Shown here in pieces: positions 1 to 9,946 of a DNA stretch of 64,000 bases. A model generated the notes under the pieces. The model worked only from the letters and a program-made list of their open reading frames with translations. It did no database searches and had not been told where the DNA came from. How positions within the stretch are numbered: position 1 is the first letter of the stretch; each line of letters starts with the position of its first letter. The translations under genes and the position numbers were made by a program. The DNA is from CAVQCT01 sp964371785. Its GTDB lineage: Bacteria > Zixibacteria > MSB-5A5 > GN15 > FEB-12. Location: assembly GCA_964371785.1 (NCBI GenBank), contig CAYJOL010000003.1, forward strand, positions 124,001 to 188,000, written 5' to 3'.

Positions 1-704
1 CCAATCGGGTTTCATTATACGCTTTTTCCACCTGCTGTCAAGGATATTTGTCGACACGCGACGCGGCATTCGCTCCCCCGAATCAGCCGGCTTCAAGTCG
101 AAACCCATAGCGCAGAAACTGCCGGAAGACTCGTTTTCTGTTTCCATCATCCGACATATGTTCTATATTTAAGTGACGGACATTCACGATGCGACAGGCC
201 CCGGTATCGCAACGTATGATTGTCTGAGGACGATGTCAATTCGGAGATGGAATCTCATGTACTTGCCCGACGAACGGTCTCGCATGGCCCAACCTGACAG
301 ATAGCGTTTAAGCTTGTTCGCCCAGAGAGCACGGCGCATAATTCTACCGGCTGGACCGCGGGGCAGTCGTCACAATCGACATCAAGAATTCTCACCCTTC
401 AGGCTGATGTAATCCCGCGAATGTGTAATCGAGTGAAATACGGCATGGCCGCTGGCGCATGTCAAGGAAGTAACAGGGTAATCAAATTGCAGGAAGGAAT
501 TATTCGATAAGTGAGTTTCAGGTATTTTTTTAGTTGACAACATCTTACCTCAGACGCCACTTTTCGACGAATGACTAAACTTGTGAAAGGATTAACTTTC
601 AAAAGGTTAAGGAGGTTTTATTGAGGTTTGGGTAATGCATTTCTTCCGTTAGCCTCGCCAACACATTTTAACACTCAGGTTAAAATAAAAGGAGTAATTG
701 TAGC
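1..704. other. Non-coding leader region upstream of the TonB receptor operon
   Basis: No convincing gene is seen in this stretch. Frame +1 is open for about 72 codons from base 1, but it has no start and no recognisable protein. The last 100 bases are AT-rich and must hold the promoter of the following operon. A TTGACA lies at about 534-539 but has no good -10 partner. A strong AAGGAGG at 609-615 precedes only two tiny open frames: TTG 621 to TAA, then an overlapping ATG 635 to TAG. Confidence 0.5.
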
Positions 705-3611
705 ATGAAGCTGAAACTGTTACTAATCCCTAGTATCCTGCTTCTATTTCTCACGGGGACAGTGTTTGGTGCCGTGACCGGAAAAATTACCGGTACGATC
801 ACCGATGCTGCCAACGGCCAACCAATGGTCGGCGTCACCATCGCCGTGCAGGGTACTAACTGGGGAGCGGTTACCGACGCCGATGGTCGGTATTCTATCC
901 TCAACGTTCCGGTCGGCACGTACACGATCGTACTGACTGCCGTCGGTTACGCTAAGCTTGAAATCTCCAACGTCGCCGTCCACGCCGACCTGGCGACGTA
1001 TGAGAGTCACACGATGACCTCGCAGGTTCAGGAACTCGGAACGACCATTAAAGTGGTTTCCGAGACCCCGCTGGTTATCGCCGATAAGACTACCTCGGTC
1101 AACATCGTCAGCAAGCAGGAACTGCAGGCGTTGCCGACCCGCGGTTTCGCGCAGGTAGTCGGCATTCAAAACTCGGTCGTGCGGATGAACTCCAACGTTG
1201 ACGTCCGTCAGCGTGGTGCCCGTGAGTCCCTTGCTAATGCGCCCGAGATCAACCTCCGCGGCGGCCGTCCGTCGGAAGTTGCGTACTATGTCGACGGTTT
1301 CTCACAGCAGGATCCGTTGACCGGTATCTCCACCGCCAACATCAGCAACAACGCGATTCAGGAAGTCTCCGTGACCTCCGGCGCGTTCTCGGCTGAATAC
1401 GGCCACGTGGCGTCCGGCATCGTGAACGTCACTACCAACTCAGGTACTGACAAGTATCACGCCGAAGCTGAAGCTGTCACCGACAATTGGGCCAGCGGCA
1501 GCAAGAATGTTTTCGACCAGAACTACTATTCCGGCGATTTCGGCGGTCCGATTCCCGGACTTACCAAAGCATATTTCTACCTCTCAGGTGAGCGCCGCTA
1601 TCTCGGTGATCGCACACCGTCCTCCAAGACCGAAACGGTCATGGATGAATTCGGTTTCCCCTACGGCAAGAAGCTGCCGAACAACTCGCTCAGCGGCTGG
1701 TCATACCAGGGGAAGATCGATTACAATATTCGCCCGAATGTGAAGTTGACTCTTAACGGCAATGGTTCGCTGGATAACTGGCAGGAATACCGCCATTATT
1801 ATCTGAATCCTCAGTTTCCCTCTGAGGTCGAACACAGCCCGCGATACGAGGACAAGAATCTTGGTTTGAATGCCAAGATAACGCACACGCTTAACAGCAA
1901 GGCATTTTACAACCTCAGCGCTTCGTATTTTATGACTTCGCGTTTCCGCGGCGACGGCGTGTTGATGAAGGATCTGGCCGCATACGATCGCGCCCTCGCG
2001 AATCCGGAATATGACTATTACAACCTGTTCCGTCAGGGTGATTCCACGTACGCCAGTGACTATAACCCGTTGATTGAACCGGGTTCACCGGAAGACACAT
2101 TCGTGTCGTTCTATCAGTCCTACTGGCCCGGTTATTTGAAACGCAAATCATCTTACATCGGCCTCAAAGGCGATTTCAACAGCCAGTTGAACGCCAGCAA
2201 TACGATTAAGATGGGATTCGATTTCCAGCGGCACACGCTGCGGTATTTCGAAAACCTCAATGCCACCCAGGGATTTTCCACTGAACGCGTAAACCGCTAT
2301 GGTTATGATGCGCTCGGCAATGAATCGGATACCATGGGGTTCAGGAACAATACCAAGCACCCGATCAACCTTGGTCTCTATGTCCAGGATCGGTTTGACT
2401 GGCGCGGTTTGATCGTTAACGGCGGCCTGCGTTTTGACTATTTTGATTATAAAGCGCTTCGCCTGCGCGACCCGCTTCGTCCGTTTGACCCGGATCACAC
2501 CGGCAGCAGCACGCTGGATAGTACTGACCTGGAAGACTCCAAGAAGTTCACGCGTGTTTCGCCGCGTCTGGGTGTCTCATTCCCGGTCAGCGACAAGACC
2601 CAGATGCACATTAACTATGGCAAGTTCTACCAGCGTCCCGACCTGAACCGTCTGTATGCCGGTTACGACTTCCTTGAGGCCCGTATCACGGCCGGATCAT
2701 TCTATCCTTTCCCGAGCCCGAACCTTCAACCTGAGAAGATCACGCAGTACGAATTCGGCGTGACCCACCAGCTGGGCGAAAACACGGCCTTTGATATCGT
2801 TGCTTACTATAAGGATGTCGAAGACCTGACTCAGATCTTCCACCAGGACGGTGTGGTTCCGAAGGCCTATGACTTCTTCGCCAACACCGACTATGGTACG
2901 ATCAAAGGGTTTGACTTCAGCCTGAATGTGCGTCGCACGCATAACATTTCTGTCAACTTGAAGTATTCGCTGAGCTATGCGACCGGTACCGGCTCGTATG
3001 CCCAGACTCAGTACAACATCGCGTGGAAGAACGCCCAGGGAACGCCCAAGCAGACCTTCCCGCTCGACTATGACCAGCGCCACAGTATAATCGGCATATT
3101 CGATTATCGCACCGGACAGGGTCAGGGTCCGCTCATCGGCGACATGCATCCGCTGGAGAACTTCGGCCTGAACTTCGTGACTCAGCTGGCCAGCGGCACG
3201 CCGTATACACCGATGCAGGTCTATGACGGCGTCAGCCCGAACGCGGCCGTTCAGCAGATTCCGACCGGGTCGATCAACTCGGCCAATCTGCCGTGGACGA
3301 TATCCGTTGATATGAAAGTTGAGAAGACGTTCAAGGTCGGTCAGTACAACCTGATCCCGTATTTCTGGGTGAGAAACCTGTTCGACAATGAAAATGTCGT
3401 CGGTGTTTACGAAGGTACCGGTAAGGCTGACATCTCCGGTTATCTGGAGAGCCCCGAAGGTCAGGTGCGCGCTTCTGAGTCGACCATCGACCCGCAGACG
3501 GGCAGAACCCGCGGAGACGAGTTCGCATACAGATACACATTGGGTGAGAACAACCCGAAGAACTACTCCAACCCGCGGATGATCCTCTTCGGCATAAGAG
3601 CGTCGTTCTAA
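705..3611 (+). CDS. TonB-dependent outer-membrane receptor with carboxypeptidase-regulatory-like N-terminal domain
   Basis: This is an outer-membrane active-transport receptor whose substrate cannot be read from the sequence. Residues 1-22 form a signal peptide. Residues about 25-110 are a CarboxypepD_reg-like beta-sandwich (GQPMVGVTI, TDADGRYSI). A TonB plug follows at about 125-245 (INLRGGRPSEVAYYVDG, EYGHVASGIVNV), then a long beta-barrel that ends in a terminal Phe, as usual for Bam-inserted proteins. The length of 968 residues is normal for the family. The ATG follows AAAGGAG with about 10 bases between. The gene is first in an operon with the next two, with only 18 bases to the second start. 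Co-transcription with an exported protein and a PorV-like protein suggests an export or surface-assembly role as much as nutrient import, but that is inference. Confidence 0.92.
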   Translation: MKLKLLLIPSILLLFLTGTVFGAVTGKITGTITDAANGQPMVGVTIAVQGTNWGAVTDADGRYSILNVPVGTYTIVLTAVGYAKLEISNVAVHADLATYESHTMTSQVQELGTTIKVVSETPLVIADKTTSVNIVSKQELQALPTRGFAQVVGIQNSVVRMNSNVDVRQRGARESLANAPEINLRGGRPSEVAYYVDGFSQQDPLTGISTANISNNAIQEVSVTSGAFSAEYGHVASGIVNVTTNSGTDKYHAEAEAVTDNWASGSKNVFDQNYYSGDFGGPIPGLTKAYFYLSGERRYLGDRTPSSKTETVMDEFGFPYGKKLPNNSLSGWSYQGKIDYNIRPNVKLTLNGNGSLDNWQEYRHYYLNPQFPSEVEHSPRYEDKNLGLNAKITHTLNSKAFYNLSASYFMTSRFRGDGVLMKDLAAYDRALANPEYDYYNLFRQGDSTYASDYNPLIEPGSPEDTFVSFYQSYWPGYLKRKSSYIGLKGDFNSQLNASNTIKMGFDFQRHTLRYFENLNATQGFSTERVNRYGYDALGNESDTMGFRNNTKHPINLGLYVQDRFDWRGLIVNGGLRFDYFDYKALRLRDPLRPFDPDHTGSSTLDSTDLEDSKKFTRVSPRLGVSFPVSDKTQMHINYGKFYQRPDLNRLYAGYDFLEARITAGSFYPFPSPNLQPEKITQYEFGVTHQLGENTAFDIVAYYKDVEDLTQIFHQDGVVPKAYDFFANTDYGTIKGFDFSLNVRRTHNISVNLKYSLSYATGTGSYAQTQYNIAWKNAQGTPKQTFPLDYDQRHSIIGIFDYRTGQGQGPLIGDMHPLENFGLNFVTQLASGTPYTPMQVYDGVSPNAAVQQIPTGSINSANLPWTISVDMKVEKTFKVGQYNLIPYFWVRNLFDNENVVGVYEGTGKADISGYLESPEGQVRASESTIDPQTGRTRGDEFAYRYTLGENNPKNYSNPRMILFGIRASF

Positions 3612-3629
3612 AAGATGAGGAAGGATACA

Positions 3630-6600
3630 ATGAAAATAAAACTGTTGAGCTGTTTGCTGCTGTGCATGCTGGTGCTTGCTCTTCCCCTGTCGGCGGCGCC
3701 GCCGAAGGGACAGGCGGGTGCGAACAATGCACTGCAGATTGACAATACCCAGATAATCGACGCCAACAGAATCATGATGTTCGTCACGAACCATGGTAAT
3801 TTTGGCCGAGATCTCGGAGGGTATTTTGGCTATGATTACGGGACCTGGTTTCCGTTTAGCGACACGGCTTCCATCCGGACCAACCAGAACGAGGCCGCGG
3901 TCCACTCTCCACTTTACGCGGCCGGACTCTGGATCGGTGCGGTCGATTCCGCAACCGGTGAGACCCGTATAGCGATCGCTGAGTACAGCGATGAATATGT
4001 GCCGGGTCCGATGGCGGACAGCACATTTCAGACCGACCGCCCGGCTTTCAAGGTCTATAAACTGTATGCGGACAGCTTTAGCGCCAATCCGAACGCGGAT
4101 TATCTGAACTGGCCGGTCGACCAGGGTGCGCCGGTCGTGCATGATTCGCTAGGCAATGTCGTAACGGACGCCGGCGGCTATCCGGTACCGGAGATGTTTG
4201 GTGACCAGATGTGCTGGGCGGTGTTTAACGATGCCGATCCGGCGCAACACTCCAATGCCTCTGGTGAGACGCTCCCGCTAGGATTGGAAGTTAGACAATC
4301 GACATTTGCGTTTAACCGCGAAGGTTCTCTTGGCAATATCATCATCCTGAGAATGCGCGTATATAATCGCGGTGCCAATACTCTGACTAATACGTACTTC
4401 TCAATCTGGTCCGATCCGGATTTGGGTGGCGCCGGCGACGACCTGGTTGGTTGCGACACAACCCTGGGCATCGGCTATATCTACAACGCGACCAACAGCG
4501 ATCAGAACTATGGTGCCATGCCTCCTTGCCTTGCTTTTGACTTTTTCCAGGGACCGCTGATCAACACCGGCGATCCAGCCGACACAGGTCTCATGTGGGG
4601 TGACACCTTCCCGGGTTACCGTAACATGAACATGACCTCGTTTAACAAGTATATCAACGGCACGGACCCCGATAACTTCGGTGAAACGTACAACTACATG
4701 CGCGGTCTTAACCGGGATGGTACACCGTACGTTTATAACGGTGACACGCTCCTGTTCCAGGTGAGTGGTGATCCGGTTACCGATGTTGGGGATCTCGATA
4801 TCGCTCAGGCCGACCGCCGTTTCATGATGAGTACCGGGCCGATCACGTTCCGCCCGGGTGACTCGCTCGAAATCCTGGCCGCTTTAATTGTCGGTCAGGG
4901 CAGCGATCGCCTCAGTTCCATCACGGTCATGAAAGACCTTGATAACTTTGCGCAAAAGCTGTATGAAAACGGCTTCAATCCACCCAAACCGCCGGCAAAA
5001 CCTGTGGTGACGGTGGCTCGCACCGCGAAAGAAATCACTCTGCAATGGACAGATACTTCCGAAGTCGATCCGGGTGATTTTTCATTCGAAGGTTACTCGG
5101 TGTGGCAGGGACCCTCGGCCTCCGGCCCCTGGACTCTGCTTAACACGTATGACCTCGTGAACGACCGTACCGACGCGCTTATCGATACGGTGGCCCTGCC
5201 CGGTACAAGTATCCTCCTGCCCGTCGTGAGGAGACTTATTACGAACACTGGTCTGAAGTACAGTTATTCGATAACCAAAGACCAGCTTACTGGCGAAGAT
5301 CTCTTCCCGGTCCAGACCTATTATTTCAGGGTAACAGCCTTCTCATTCGACTATATCACGCCGGCCGGTGATGTGGTGCCGAATGGCGACCGGTTCCTGG
5401 AGAGTCAGACCACCGTGTCTGCCACTCCTCAGGCGCCTTTGGCTGGTATTCATCCCCAGGTGAGCTCGAGTGATACATTGGCAGTGACCCACACCGGCCC
5501 GTCCGACGGCGCGGTGTACCCGATAGTGCTCGACCCGCTCGCCGTCACCGGGGATACGTACCGGGTGATCTTCTACCAGGATCCATCGCTCGGAATCGTC
5601 TGGCATCTTATCGATGTCACAACGGGTGACACGTTACTGCTCAACCAAGTCAATCAAGCGGGTGACGACGCCTACATTTCAGTAGACGGAATCATGGTGA
5701 AGGTCCAGGGTCCGCCGTTGGCTGGTAAAGCTTATACCTACACAGCAGCTACTCCTCCGAACATATCGGCAGTGGTTCAAGTCGAAGACCCAACCTATGT
5801 CGGTAATACTCGCTGGTTCAGTGGCGACCCGGCCAACGGCGGTGAATTGCTGTTCGGGGCAATCTTCATGGAGCCGAACTTCTGGGGCGAGACTTCGCTC
5901 AATCCCGGCGAAAACCCGCCTGTTGAAGTCCGTTGGAGACCGATGCAGTCGTATACCGATCTCAATAGTAATGGTGTGTACGACATCGGTGAACCGTATG
6001 TAGTCGATGACCCGGGACTCACTCAGGGGGCATTTATGTACACCGGATTCGCCGGCGGTACGTATGAAGGTTTCTACTCGGTACCATTCACTGCATGGGA
6101 TGTCACTGATCCGGGGAACCCGCGCCAGGTCAATGTGGTGATGCGCGACCGCGATGGCAATCATCAATGGGATCTGCACCATCTTACCACGCCTGCCGAC
6201 CCGCTGTTGCCGAACAACGGTGATCAGCAGTTCAATTACACCTGGGTCACAACCAGTGATTATGATGCGTCTGGTACGCACTATGGCGATGGCAACGGTG
6301 GCACAGTGGATTTCTGGAGTTACGACGACAGTACCGGTATCTGGGATGCCGCCTGGATGATGTGGCTGTATCCGCGAGGTGCTTATAAACAGCTTGCTGA
6401 AGAATGCATATTGGGACTGATCCCTCCGGCACTCAACCTGCAGGCCGATACCTTTACGTTTGTAGCCGGTCCTGTCCCGACCGAAACGCATACCCAGAGT
6501 GATCTGGATGCGATTACGGCCGTTCCGAACCCGTTCTATCTGGCGGGTCCGTATGACCCGGCGCCGGGCAGCTACCAGCTGAAATGGCATCACCTTCCGG

Positions 6601-6821
6601 AGAAGTGTACGATCACAGTATATAACCTTGCTGGTGAACTTGTCAGGACCATCCACAAAGACGATGCTTCGACGGCGATTGCCTCGTGGGATCTTCTGAC
6701 GGAACGTGGTCTTCCGGTCGCCTCCGGTATCTACATCTATGTTGTGGATGCACCGGGCTTCGGCCAGAAGATAGGTAAAGTGGCGGTCTTCGTTGAATCC
6801 GAAGTTCTGAAAATCTACTAG
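3630..6821 (+). CDS. Large exported protein: conserved N-terminal domain, Fn3-like region, FlgD/T9SS-like C-terminal tail
   Basis: I do not recognise a function. The ATG at 3630 is preferred over 3615 because GAGGAAGG lies just ahead of it and it opens a clean signal peptide (MKIKLLSCLLLCMLVLALPL). Residues about 30-455 match the N-terminal halves of three reverse-strand genes downstream (FVTNHGNFGRDL, SPLYAAGLWIG, DYLNWPVDQGAP, YNRGANT, WSDPDLGGAGDDL). A fibronectin-III-like stretch follows from about 465 (ITLQWTD). The last 80 residues (AVPNPFYL, ITVYNLAGELVRTI, GLPVASGIYIYVV) resemble the FlgD-Ig-like or type IX secretion sorting tails. The gene sits between a TonB receptor and a PorV-like protein, so a cell-surface product is likely. 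It is the only family member here without a dockerin-like end. Confidence 0.8.
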   Translation: MKIKLLSCLLLCMLVLALPLSAAPPKGQAGANNALQIDNTQIIDANRIMMFVTNHGNFGRDLGGYFGYDYGTWFPFSDTASIRTNQNEAAVHSPLYAAGLWIGAVDSATGETRIAIAEYSDEYVPGPMADSTFQTDRPAFKVYKLYADSFSANPNADYLNWPVDQGAPVVHDSLGNVVTDAGGYPVPEMFGDQMCWAVFNDADPAQHSNASGETLPLGLEVRQSTFAFNREGSLGNIIILRMRVYNRGANTLTNTYFSIWSDPDLGGAGDDLVGCDTTLGIGYIYNATNSDQNYGAMPPCLAFDFFQGPLINTGDPADTGLMWGDTFPGYRNMNMTSFNKYINGTDPDNFGETYNYMRGLNRDGTPYVYNGDTLLFQVSGDPVTDVGDLDIAQADRRFMMSTGPITFRPGDSLEILAALIVGQGSDRLSSITVMKDLDNFAQKLYENGFNPPKPPAKPVVTVARTAKEITLQWTDTSEVDPGDFSFEGYSVWQGPSASGPWTLLNTYDLVNDRTDALIDTVALPGTSILLPVVRRLITNTGLKYSYSITKDQLTGEDLFPVQTYYFRVTAFSFDYITPAGDVVPNGDRFLESQTTVSATPQAPLAGIHPQVSSSDTLAVTHTGPSDGAVYPIVLDPLAVTGDTYRVIFYQDPSLGIVWHLIDVTTGDTLLLNQVNQAGDDAYISVDGIMVKVQGPPLAGKAYTYTAATPPNISAVVQVEDPTYVGNTRWFSGDPANGGELLFGAIFMEPNFWGETSLNPGENPPVEVRWRPMQSYTDLNSNGVYDIGEPYVVDDPGLTQGAFMYTGFAGGTYEGFYSVPFTAWDVTDPGNPRQVNVVMRDRDGNHQWDLHHLTTPADPLLPNNGDQQFNYTWVTTSDYDASGTHYGDGNGGTVDFWSYDDSTGIWDAAWMMWLYPRGAYKQLAEECILGLIPPALNLQADTFTFVAGPVPTETHTQSDLDAITAVPNPFYLAGPYDPAPGSYQLKWHHLPEKCTITVYNLAGELVRTIHKDDASTAIASWDLLTERGLPVASGIYIYVVDAPGFGQKIGKVAVFVESEVLKIY

Positions 6822-6839
6822 GCAAGGAGGATGATGACA

Positions 6840-7829
6840 ATGAAATGTAAGTTTGTGATTATATTACTGGTTCTCCTTGCGATAGGCCTCACCTCGGCTT
6901 ATGCGGGGAGCGACCGACGCCTCGGAACTGCGGGAGCCCAGGAGCTGGTAATCCCGATTGGTTCGCGCGGCACAGCGATGGGTGGTGCTGTCGTTGCGTC
7001 GGCCTACGGCGTAGAATCCATGTTCTGGAATCCCGCCGGTCTGGCCAGCCTGGAAGGCACCGAAGCCATGTTCAGCCACCTGCCGTACATGGCGGACATC
7101 GACGTTAACTTCGCCGGTGTCGCTACCAAGATCGAAGGTTTCGGCACTCTCGGCGCCGGAGCCAAGGTCGTCTCCATTGGCAACATCAAGGAAACCACTG
7201 AACAGTATCCCGACGGAACCGGTCGTGAGTTCTCGCCGTCCCTGACAGTCATCAACCTGTCATACGCCCGAATCCTGACCGCGAACGTTTCGTTTGGCGC
7301 GACCGCGATGTTTGTTAACGAAGACATATTTGAAGTCAAGGCGACCGGTGTCGCTTTCGACGTCGGTTTCATGTATGACCCGCGCTGGAACGGCGTGTCG
7401 ATCGGTCTGACGATCAAGAACTATGGACCGGAGATGAGTTTCACCGGTCGTGGTTTCAATGAGGGATTGGGCGGCCGCCCGGCTCGTCCGATCAGCGCCA
7501 CTTTCGATCTGCCTAGCTCCATTAACATGGGTATGAGCTGGGATTTCCTCCGTCAGGATAAGCAGATCGCGACCATCTCCGGTAACTTCCGTTCGAACAA
7601 CTATACGAAAGATTACTGGCAGGGCGGCGCGGAATACGTCTATGACGGCAGATACTCGCTCAGAGCGGGCTATACCTTCCAAGACAACACTGACTACCTC
7701 TACGGCGCCTCGCTGGGCGCGGGAGTCATGGTTCCCCTCGGAGGCAGCACGATCACGTTCGAGTATTCGTGGAACCAGACGGATGTGTTCGACGACAACC
7801 AGTTCTTTACAGTGAGGGCAAGTTTCTAA
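6840..7829 (+). CDS. PorV/PorQ-family outer-membrane beta-barrel protein
   Basis: The product is a 329-residue outer-membrane protein with a signal peptide (MKCKFVIILLVLLAIGLTSAYA). A mature start with RGTAMGGAVVASAYGVESMFWNPAGLA follows, which is the hallmark of the PorV/PorQ and FadL-like UPF0164 group. The rest alternates aromatic and glycine residues as in a beta-barrel and ends in Phe. The ATG at 6840 is chosen because AAGGAGG (6824-6830) is nine bases upstream. The alternative ATG at 6831 abuts the ribosome site. In type IX secretion, PorV shuttles substrates carrying C-terminal tails to the sortase. The neighbouring gene has such a tail, so a related job is plausible. No other type IX component is in the window. 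Confidence 0.85.
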   Translation: MKCKFVIILLVLLAIGLTSAYAGSDRRLGTAGAQELVIPIGSRGTAMGGAVVASAYGVESMFWNPAGLASLEGTEAMFSHLPYMADIDVNFAGVATKIEGFGTLGAGAKVVSIGNIKETTEQYPDGTGREFSPSLTVINLSYARILTANVSFGATAMFVNEDIFEVKATGVAFDVGFMYDPRWNGVSIGLTIKNYGPEMSFTGRGFNEGLGGRPARPISATFDLPSSINMGMSWDFLRQDKQIATISGNFRSNNYTKDYWQGGAEYVYDGRYSLRAGYTFQDNTDYLYGASLGAGVMVPLGGSTITFEYSWNQTDVFDDNQFFTVRASF

Positions 7830-7853
7830 GCCTTACCTGAACAGAGCTTGATA

Positions 7854-7883
7854 AAAGGCCGGATGCTTGCGCATCCGGCCTTT
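7854..7883. terminator. Bidirectional intrinsic terminator
   Basis: A perfect 13-bp stem (AAAGGCCGGATGC with its complement) closes a four-base TTGC loop between two convergent genes. The reverse-strand copy is followed by TTTTATC and the forward copy by TTTGTATT. It can therefore stop both the TonB/PorV operon and the reverse-strand gene ending at 7920. Confidence 0.85.
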
Positions 7884-7919
7884 GTATTGATCGTTCGTGA
7901 GAAATTCGAGAAGTAGTAC

Positions 7920-9743
7920 CTAATAGATATATTCCACCAGCAGGACCAGGTCTTCAATGTCGATGAAGTTGTCACGGCTCATGTCCGCAGCCCTGATCTG
8001 AGCGGGTGCCGGGCCATCCGAGAACATATAGACTATAAGAGAAAATAAGTCATCAAGATCGACAGTACCATTCATATCATAATCTCCGCGTGAGTACCCG
8101 TAGACAGATACGGGACAGGTGACGTCGAACGGATGACCATCTTCGGTCAACCCCCAAACTGCGACCGGAAATGAGGCGCTATCCCATACTTCGATATAGT
8201 CACTGAGGAACACATCAGTGGGCATGTACATCTTGATCACTTGTCCGGTGAATCCTGGGGCTGCTGGTACAGTTCTCACGGAATCAAAATCGCAGACCGA
8301 ATTCACGCAAATACAACAAGTATTGACATTCTGTCCGTAGGAACTCGATGAATCATAGCCGAGGTTTACGCAAACCACGTCCGTAGCCGGATGCCCAGCG
8401 GTAGAGAACTGGTATACGGGATTTGGTGTCACTGAAACCTTAAGCAAAGCGGGCTGAGGCGACTGGCCGGAATTGAGATACGATTTCAACTGGGTTATCG
8501 AAGTCAAACGATTGGTACCCTGCGCGGCAGCCATTTCGATTAACACGTATTGACTGTCGCCTGGGTTGAAAGTAAAAGGGCCGAATGTCCCCATCATTCG
8601 ACGGTCACTCGGGGCGTAATCCAGGTCGCCCGTTCCGGCTACAGGATCACCCGGTACCGCGAACTTGGTGCCGTTCGGTAGTGGGTCGCCATTTGCGGTC
8701 AGTCCCTTCATGCAGTTGTATACTTGATATCCGAAGTCGGGATCGGTGCCATTTTTGAGGTTCTGAAACGAGGACATCGAGAGATTCCTATATCCCGGCA
8801 TGACGCTACCGTCGAAGTATGCGGTATCAGCCGCGGAGGAGACGACTGGTCCGAGAAGCATCTTGAACCCGACAGCGGGCGGCGTGGTTCCGTACAAATA
8901 ATCATTGTTCGTTGCGTTGTAGCAAAAAAACAGGCCGTCGAGAGAATCGCATCCGATGAGATCATCGCCCGCACTCCCGAGATCGGGGTCCGACCAAAGC
9001 GATACAAAACAACTGTCTATCGTATTACCGCCCCTGTTGTAAAGTTTGTACTGAAGCCAAATACGATTATCAACGGGCGAGTTTAATACATGTTCTGCCC
9101 ACACCGTGTGCTGAATTTCAATTCCGAGCGGATTCGTCTGACCGACATTCGTATGCTGAGCAGGATTGGCGTCATTGAACACGCTCCACATCATCTGACT
9201 TCCCGTCATCTTCGGTTTGCCTTGGGAGTCGAGTGGCGCTCCCTGATCGACCGGCCAGTTCAGATAGTCCGCGTTCGGAGTGGTCTCAAGACTATCAGAA
9301 TAAAGGTGGTACACCTTAAATTCCGGTCGATCAACCTGGAAAGTACCGTTCAACATTGGCCCGGGCACGTACTCGTCCGAGTATTCGGCTGTCGCTACCC
9401 GTATCTGCCCGGCTACCTTCCCGCCAATCCAGATTCCGGCGGCGTACATAGGAGTGTGCAAGCCGGCATTGTTCTGATTCGTTCTGATTGCGGTGGTGTC
9501 CGTGAAGGGAAACCAGGTGCCGTAGTCGTAACCGAACACGCCGCTTAAGTCGCGCCCGAAATTGCCATGATTCGTAACAAACATCCCAAGCCTATTGACA
9601 CCAAAGAATTCCACGTTATCTATCGTGTATTCGCCGGTTGCCTGTTTGGAGTTCGCTGGTCGTTTTCCATTGGCGGATACAACCGGCAACAGTACCAGAA
9701 ATAAGACGAGGAACGCTTTCCTGTGAATTCGCAATTGGATCAT
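7920..9743 (-). CDS. Exported protein of the NHGNFGRDL family with dockerin-like C-terminus
   Basis: The function is unknown. A signal peptide (residues about 1-26) is followed by the conserved domain shared with the 1063-residue protein and two further paralogues (FVTNHGNFGRDLSGVFGY, MYAAGIWIGG, EYSDEYVPGPM, DYLNWPVDQGAP, SLWSDPDLGSAGDDL, FAVPGDPVAGTGDLDY). A spacer of about 100 residues contains a Cys-rich patch (NTCCICVNSVC). The C-terminus carries two EF-type loops of dockerin-I style (DYDMNGTVDLDDL and ADMSRDNFIDIEDL). AAGGAGG lies seven bases before the ATG. It has its own promoter at 9798-9825. Dockerins bind cohesins in cellulosomes, but no cohesin is seen here, so the tail may instead act as a calcium-folded stalk or anchor. 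Confidence 0.8.
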   Translation of the reverse strand: MIQLRIHRKAFLVLFLVLLPVVSANGKRPANSKQATGEYTIDNVEFFGVNRLGMFVTNHGNFGRDLSGVFGYDYGTWFPFTDTTAIRTNQNNAGLHTPMYAAGIWIGGKVAGQIRVATAEYSDEYVPGPMLNGTFQVDRPEFKVYHLYSDSLETTPNADYLNWPVDQGAPLDSQGKPKMTGSQMMWSVFNDANPAQHTNVGQTNPLGIEIQHTVWAEHVLNSPVDNRIWLQYKLYNRGGNTIDSCFVSLWSDPDLGSAGDDLIGCDSLDGLFFCYNATNNDYLYGTTPPAVGFKMLLGPVVSSAADTAYFDGSVMPGYRNLSMSSFQNLKNGTDPDFGYQVYNCMKGLTANGDPLPNGTKFAVPGDPVAGTGDLDYAPSDRRMMGTFGPFTFNPGDSQYVLIEMAAAQGTNRLTSITQLKSYLNSGQSPQPALLKVSVTPNPVYQFSTAGHPATDVVCVNLGYDSSSSYGQNVNTCCICVNSVCDFDSVRTVPAAPGFTGQVIKMYMPTDVFLSDYIEVWDSASFPVAVWGLTEDGHPFDVTCPVSVYGYSRGDYDMNGTVDLDDLFSLIVYMFSDGPAPAQIRAADMSRDNFIDIEDLVLLVEYIY

Positions 9744-9797
9744 TTCATGCCTCCTTCGCAGACGATCTTCCCATTGCCCGAGTTTATAGTAAAATTG

Positions 9798-9825
9798 AAT
9801 ATACCGTGGACGTTGGAATTGTCAA
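9798..9825 (-). promoter_or_regulatory. Sigma-70-type promoter for the 7920-9743 gene
   Basis: On the reverse strand TTGACA (9820-9825) is separated by exactly 16 bases from TATATT (9798-9803), about 55 bases ahead of the start codon. The same hexamers and spacing occur before the gene ending at 11961, and a weaker version occurs before the gene ending at 9947. Confidence 0.75.
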
Positions 9826-9892
9826 GCGATAATGGACCAGCATATCCAAGCGCGGCTTTTGTAAGGGAGCTGAACATTCAGGCACGTGCGTC

Positions 9893-9920
9893 AAAGAAAA
9901 GGACGGAACGAACCGTCCTT
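9893..9920 (-). terminator. Intrinsic terminator of the 9947-11755 gene
   Basis: On the reverse strand an 8-bp stem, AAGGACGG pairing with CCGTCCTT around a six-base loop, is followed directly by TTCTTTG. It lies 27 bases beyond the stop codon. Confidence 0.75.
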
Positions 9921-9946
9921 CTTTCGTTTGAGCGCACGCTAAAGCC

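Noticed and set aside
1..704. Cobalamin riboswitch ahead of the TonB receptor
   Set aside because: TonB receptors often have one, but no B12-box or the expected paired elements can be seen.
744..1169. Long reverse-strand open frame inside the TonB receptor gene
   Set aside because: It lies wholly within a well supported gene, has no ribosome site and has an Arg/His-rich translation typical of an antisense frame in GC-rich coding DNA.
2697..4142. A 481-codon reverse-strand open frame spanning the ends of two forward genes
   Set aside because: It crosses the TonB receptor and the exported protein, both with strong domain evidence. Its translation resembles no protein, so it is a shadow.
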